From Agarophyton chilense (taxonomy: Eukaryota; Rhodophyta; Florideophyceae; Gracilariales; Gracilariaceae), in NCBI GenBank assembly GCA_030374765.1, contig JARGXX010000021.1:434001-498000 (forward strand): 64,000 bases of DNA, read 5' to 3'. Made by a program: the position numbers and the translations under genes. The notes under the pieces were generated by a model. That model searched no databases. It was not told the DNA's origin and was given only the letters and a program-made list of their open reading frames with translations. How positions within the stretch are numbered: the stretch's first letter is position 1; each line of letters opens with the position of its first letter. This document shows, in pieces, positions 59,446 through 64,000 of the stretch.

Positions 59446-60392
59446 CTTTCTAGCACACTAAACTAGGATTCTGAGAACAGAGACGTTGTCCTTCACTCTT
59501 TTCCCAACCTCCCAGGCAGTAAGTAAAACATTCTCCACTGCGCCCCAGCGAGCCTAACCAGCTTCATGTGGAAAAAAGCTGCGGATCCTGTTTTCTTATT
59601 CGAATGCTTGTAGTGGAGAAATATAATTTAAATTACGTGCTGAAATTAATAAAAAAAGAAGAGCCGCTGTTATTCCAAAAACTTTGGATTTTGATTTCCC
59701 AGAACCAAACCTTTGCCACAAACCTTTGTTGAAATGCAAATCTTGGGACTTTATGTTCACTCGCATTCATAAATGTAATGAACACGCCGGAACTGAAGCC
59801 CATTTTATCAATACAATTTCTGCAAAAAGCAATTTAATTTGCGAAGATTGTAATTGCATTGTATCCAACCCACACAATTTCCGCCGTCATTAAAAGAGAA
59901 TGAAGCACTGGAAAAAACTGGTAGTTATGATTGGTCATCAGTTGCCCATCTGCGTCTACGTCCACCTGTATCATAACACTTCGGCACTCCCACGTGTACA
60001 TGTTCACGAACTCCACTCGCTGGTCCTAATGTGCCACGTGTACAATGGTCTTGTGCAGAAACTCCTATGTTTTAATCCAAAGCCTGTGTAGTGATTTGTA
60101 AACCTCATATCCGTTTAAATTTAGTTAGAAGACACAACGCGGGTGGCTACAACCAAGGGGAACATAAGTAGTATATATGCTCTCGAGAGTAAAAGGCCAG
60201 GATAGGACAAAGAAAAGAAGCCAAAGAAAGACGACAGAAAGAAGGAGTGTACTGGGTAGAGAGTGTGAACGATAAAATGACCAATGTACATGTGGCAAGC
60301 AGAGGCGAAGGTATAAAGAGGTGATGTAATAAATAAAATGTGCAAAGGCCTATGCCACGATGTAAAAACTGGATGTATATATCGCAAACGTT
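59446..60392. other. Region without a clear gene; zinc-finger-like scrap
   Basis: A short plus-strand frame at 59684-59893 has two Cys/His clusters (CNEHAGTEAH and CEDCNCIV ... FRRH) of zinc-finger type but no ATG. The rest, including the A/T-rich 59580-59700 and the part around 60120-60390, shows nothing I can name. Confidence 0.35.
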
Positions 60393-60854
60393 CTAGAAAA
60401 TGGTCTTGGTCTTCTTTCTGACGCCGGCACGATGACGATGACTTTTATAATGAACTCGGAGATCGCCGGCTTCGGGGAACTTGGTATCGCATACACGGCC
60501 CCAGACGTCGGTGTCCTTGTAATATGCGCGTGGTAGTGCGTTTTAGTGCTTAAGACCGCCTTGGTATACCTCTAATTGGCACTGGCTCTTCACGGTGATG
60601 CTGCAAACGGCAGAGCATTTCAAAGGGAGTTTACGAGGTGGAGGACGGCGGCGACGCTTCCCAGGCTCAGTACCGACCCGAAGGATGTGGCGAGCGCGCA
60701 AGTTGCTAAGGGGTTCGGTAGAAGGTGAAGAGTCCGTGAGGGGTGTGGCTTCCTTGATGACCCTGACGGCTTCCAATTCCGAGTCGAAAACCTTGCACCG
60801 TTGATTAATCGCTCGAAAAATTGCAAACGTTGGCACAATATGCAAGACAGACAA
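60393..60854 (-). pseudogene. Putative zinc-finger protein fragment
   Basis: Minus-strand frame with one TAA near 60543. The middle is very basic (GKRRRRPPPRKLPLKC), followed by Cys/His patterns (KCSAVCSI; VCDTKFPEAGDLRVHYKSH) resembling a C2H2-type finger. Ends at TAG 60393-60395 after a Lys-rich tail. Function unknown. Confidence 0.35.
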
Positions 60855-61563
60855 AGGTCAGTACTTGCACAGAATCCCAAAAGAGCAGTCAAAATCACTT
60901 ATTCTTGAACGAATACCAAAGGCCGTAATATGTGAGCCCTACGCCGTATCACGCGGTTCTGTTAACAACAGGAGGTGCTTATCAGTCCCACGTGATTGAC
61001 GGGTTCCCAGAAAGATCGGCGCAGTCGCGGTAGAAAGCGAACCCGACCTCGAATTAAAGAAAAAAAATGATGAGAGTTGATGGAAAGAGCGGCACAGACT
61101 GTGCTAAGAGATAGTTTTGGTGCCAAAGGATGGGGGGGAGTGAGCCGCTTTTGTCGAGGTGACTTGACCAGAGTTGGTCGGAGCCCACCGAGGTCGGCCT
61201 TATAAAGACAATTTGGAGGACGGCCGGCGCGAGAATTCGTGCCGCTTCCGGCCAGTACTGAACAGCCCGTCTCTACCTATGCGATAATTAGTGCGGTATC
61301 CAGTCCGGCACCGGCCAGCCTGTCTCTACTGGAGCGCCTTACTCGACGGAGAGCGCATTTGCGTTTCGCGCCCAATTTGTGGTGCCCTAGTGCTGTCATT
61401 ACTTTGCGTTGCCAAATCAGTGGTCCGAATTGAATAGAAAAGCAAGTGGTCGTCCAATAAAATCAGAGGCTCTCGAAATGAAATCGATTCCTTTCGACTA
61501 TAAATTACTTGGCCGCAAATTTTTGTTTTGTTTTTACACCATGCTCCTGGATACTTCTCCCAT
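60855..61563. other. Region without recognisable gene
   Basis: About 700 bases. Short frames on both strands, none convincing. Confidence 0.4.
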
Positions 61564-61947
61564 ATGTTTCCGACCTGCGCCGCGATGCCTCACTCCACGT
61601 TCCGCTTCTGTACCTACGCGCCGTCGGGACTGAACGTCGTCGAAGAGAGCGAGATGTCCGGCAATTCACGAAGCGCCACGGCAACCCACCGTGCGGGCCC
61701 ACCTGCGATATCGGAAATGCAGATGGCCGCGATTGTGGAGGCCTGCGAGATGCTGCGTGCCGTGGCAGGTGGCCAACGTTTCACGACCACTGACATGGAG
61801 GACGCTATGCTGCAGGTGTCGTGGCCGTATCTCCGTGGGCTCCAGGATCGAATGGCCTTCGCTGCAAGTTCTCGTGACGTCGGCCGCATTATAGTGGAGG
61901 GCGTTATTAGCGTGCGTGATATGGCGATCAAATTCCTACGGGCCTAG
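61564..61947 (+). CDS. Hypothetical protein, 127 residues
   Basis: Frame from ATG 61564. The second half is Ala-rich and probably helical (MAAIVEACEMLRAVAGG, then WPYLRGLQDRMAFAASS). No family recognised. Base composition is more GC-rich than the flanks. It may be a gag- or accessory-frame fragment of a retroelement. Confidence 0.3.
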   Translation: MFPTCAAMPHSTFRFCTYAPSGLNVVEESEMSGNSRSATATHRAGPPAISEMQMAAIVEACEMLRAVAGGQRFTTTDMEDAMLQVSWPYLRGLQDRMAFAASSRDVGRIIVEGVISVRDMAIKFLRA

Positions 61948-62639
61948 GGATTTTTGAGAATAAAAGGTTTCAGATATTCTTTCATTGTTTTCTTCTTTTT
62001 TTGATTTGCGGTGACTTGCACAAATAGGCGTGTCACAGGATTACTATTTCTAGAGACTTGAAGATAAACTCATGCCTCTACGTTTGGTCGACTCTAACTT
62101 TAATCCACCTCCTTGTGGTGTCAACTGTACAGCATAAGTACAGAACTCCTAGGAATTGAATTCGGAGAAAGCGGCATATAAATTCCCAAGCGAGAGAAAA
62201 AGAGAACGCTGCTAACAATGACATAAGACCTGCTGAAGAAAAATGTATTGGAAATGCAAGAATCACAAAGAAACGTTGGAAAATGAGGGACGATTATGTT
62301 CTTGAAAAGGCCGCCCTTTCCGTCTTTGAAAGGATATATATCGTTACTTCCTCTACCAAAGACTTTGCTGACGGCAATTTAGTTAACCGGAAAAAGTTGG
62401 AACTAATTTTAAACCACGCACAGTTGATCCGTTTAAATGTGGCTACGGCGTTCAACAAGACTGTTCTTTGTAAAGAAGCAAGCTTAGTCAGTTGAGGTGT
62501 AGTATATACCGAGTGCCGAGATCCTTTGCAAGATTGTGAGAGAGTTAATCAGATTAATCGGAGTGGAGAACAGAAGTGGAGAATCGCAATACGACATTGA
62601 TACAACAAAAAACAGCCGATACATCTTTTAAAAGGGGAC
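61948..62639. other. Decayed sequence between 61.9 and 62.6 kb
   Basis: A/T-rich; a 70-codon frame at 62283-62495 has no known features. Probably relic DNA of the retroelement whose RNase H follows. Confidence 0.35.
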
Positions 62640-62864
62640 GCACTCATTCTTGAACTCCGATGGCTTCTTGGCAGTCGGAATAATTATCGAACACGGGTAC
62701 TTATATTTATTGATAATCAGTCGCTTCTTGGAGATTCAGTAAAGAGTCGTAGCAGTAAACGAAGCTTTAAACGTATTAACAGACGTCTGGACGCCTTATT
62801 TGTAGTCGGTGACCTTACAATGGATTATTTTCATGTCACTAATGAGCACAATCCAGCCGATTAA
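62640..62864 (+). pseudogene. RNase H fragment, DIRS-type retroelement
   Basis: Plus-strand frame ending at TAA 62862-62864. It reads LELRWLLGS, then RVLIFIDNQSLLG, KSRSSKRSFKRINRRLDAL and VTNEHNPAD. The D-N/S-Q, KGRSSS-like and E-x-NPAD blocks are the pattern of RNase H in DIRS/tyrosine-recombinase retroelements rather than gypsy. The rest of the element is not readable nearby. Confidence 0.55.
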
Positions 62865-63649
62865 CCATCACAGGCTTTGAGATTTAGCTCACCGCCGAGT
62901 AAATGCGGCGTCGCTGCAAGAATACCGTAACAACGTTGGTTACATTTAGTGGAGAGGCTGGCGCAACAACCCATCGCTCGCCGTCAATGAAAAAACGCAG
63001 TGGATGTCGATAATTTGTTTACGAGGTATTTTATCGAACTCTTTCGTGGTCCTCAGCAATTAAAAGCAGGTGATATTGCTCAGTCGAAATCAAAGCTGGA
63101 ATAATTTCTCCCCGAACTCAGCGGAAACTTGGTATGAGCAAACCAATGCGTACAAGGATGGACGGCATCGCGCCGTAACCGACATTTACGTGTATTTCCG
63201 AAATCATTGTGCACGGACTGGCGCTGGCTCTTTTTTAGACATAGCGATCCGTGTCTTCGGATTGATTGCTGCTGTTGTTTGACGGGTACCCCCTCCGAGG
63301 GGGTTTCTTGCACTTTAAATTGATGGATATGGACAAAGTGCCGCTAATCAGCATTCTATCCATGCGTACCAGGCGTTCCTGCGTACCTGCATGCCAAGAC
63401 GTGTAGAAAAATAACTGTTGCTTGAAGATTCAAAAAGGAATGGACTCAAGAATGGATCTTCTTCGAGAAAGTACGGGTTTGATCCGTAAGCCTTGGTCAT
63501 TTTTTCAGACTGGAATCATGTCCCCCAGTATTAATTACAATCTCCAAAAAGAAACTGGGTTGTATCGTCGTAGATAGGTTTATAATCTCCAGTCGTTGAA
63601 CTTGTAACCATCACCGCCTTTCATAGTCATTTGACGGCCTTGCTGTAGC
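62865..63649. other. Region after the RNase H relic, with a GC-rich hairpin
   Basis: No clear gene. At 63288-63304 there is ACCCCCTC, one base, GAGGGGGT, followed by TTTCTT, a perfect eight-base inverted repeat. A 70-codon frame at 63070-63282 has no recognisable features. Confidence 0.35.
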
Positions 63650-64000
63650 ATGGAGCTCCGACAAACGCCCATAAGAATCGCATCGCGACGCCAATGTCTC
63701 CCCGGAGAGTCCACCCCTTTCATGTCACCCATACAACCCGATAATGCCAATCCTCCTCCTCTTCTTACTGGACGAGCTATTGCCGCCCAGCCGACGCCGT
63801 TCGACTCGAATGTGCAGCTCTCTGAGGATCATGGCCCATTCTGTGTTCCATTAGTACCACAGCTCCCGCCCGACAGCATCGCTTTCGAACGTACGCCGGT
63901 AGCCTCTGCATCTTTGATATAGATGTCCGATGCCGCCACCATTGGTCCAGAGCCTCACCCGATCCGCACAGAGCTTAACGCACTTTATACTTTTATTGCT
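63650..64000 (+). pseudogene. Proline-rich N-terminal coding region running off the window
   Basis: ATG 63650, 90 codons, TAG near 63920, then the same frame continues from a Met to the window end. Pro/Ser-rich start (PDNANPPPLL, VPLVPQLPPDS). It looks like the disordered N-terminus of a gag or antisense accessory protein of a further element on the right, but I cannot align it with A-C. Confidence 0.3.

Overview
This window is nuclear DNA of an intron-poor eukaryote. I infer a photosynthetic, nitrate-assimilating protist, most plausibly a red alga, because large mostly intronless genes (nitrate reductase, beta-COP, a protein kinase) sit in a small gene island surrounded by decayed LTR retrotransposons. 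The taxonomic call is inference; an oomycete-like host is a weaker alternative. The only introns I can define are short GT-AG introns in two small genes (114, 81 and 83 bases).

Layout. Positions 1-21517 are a nested pair of Ty3/gypsy chromovirus-like elements, both with gag-pol on the minus strand. The outer one (A) has an 1804-base 5' LTR at 19714-21517 and a 3' LTR cut by the window start (1-555). A related element (B, 9817-19619, two 667-base LTRs, GGGCA target duplication) is inserted in A's leader. A in turn is inserted in a Tc1/mariner transposase gene (21518-22217). The gene island is 22.8-39.0 kb: a Ser/Thr-type kinase with a long C-terminal extension (-), coatomer beta subunit (-), a secreted Pro/Ser/Thr-rich protein (-), a small TOM5-like membrane protein (+), a longin R-SNARE with two introns (+) and nitrate reductase (-). 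From 40 kb onward the sequence is again transposon debris: a DDE transposase relic, a third gypsy element (C, about 41.4-50.06 kb), a fourth and different gypsy element (D, 51055-56538, 386-base LTRs, ATTAA duplication), then a DNA-methylase-like fragment and a SET-domain-like fragment side by side, zinc-finger-like scraps and an RNase H fragment of DIRS type.

The most interesting signal is a long open frame on the strand opposite gag-pol, lying between the 3' LTR and the chromodomain in elements A, B and C. The three copies encode recognisably related proteins of about 600 residues with no family I know. In A and B this frame is interrupted only by in-frame stops, while gag-pol of the same elements also carries frameshifts. 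B's LTR holds a palindrome centred on TATATA that could serve transcription in both directions.

The host genes have unrelated housekeeping roles (vesicle traffic, mitochondrial import, nitrate assimilation, signalling). I see no operon-like or pathway link between them. The retroelement pieces are mostly pseudogenes.
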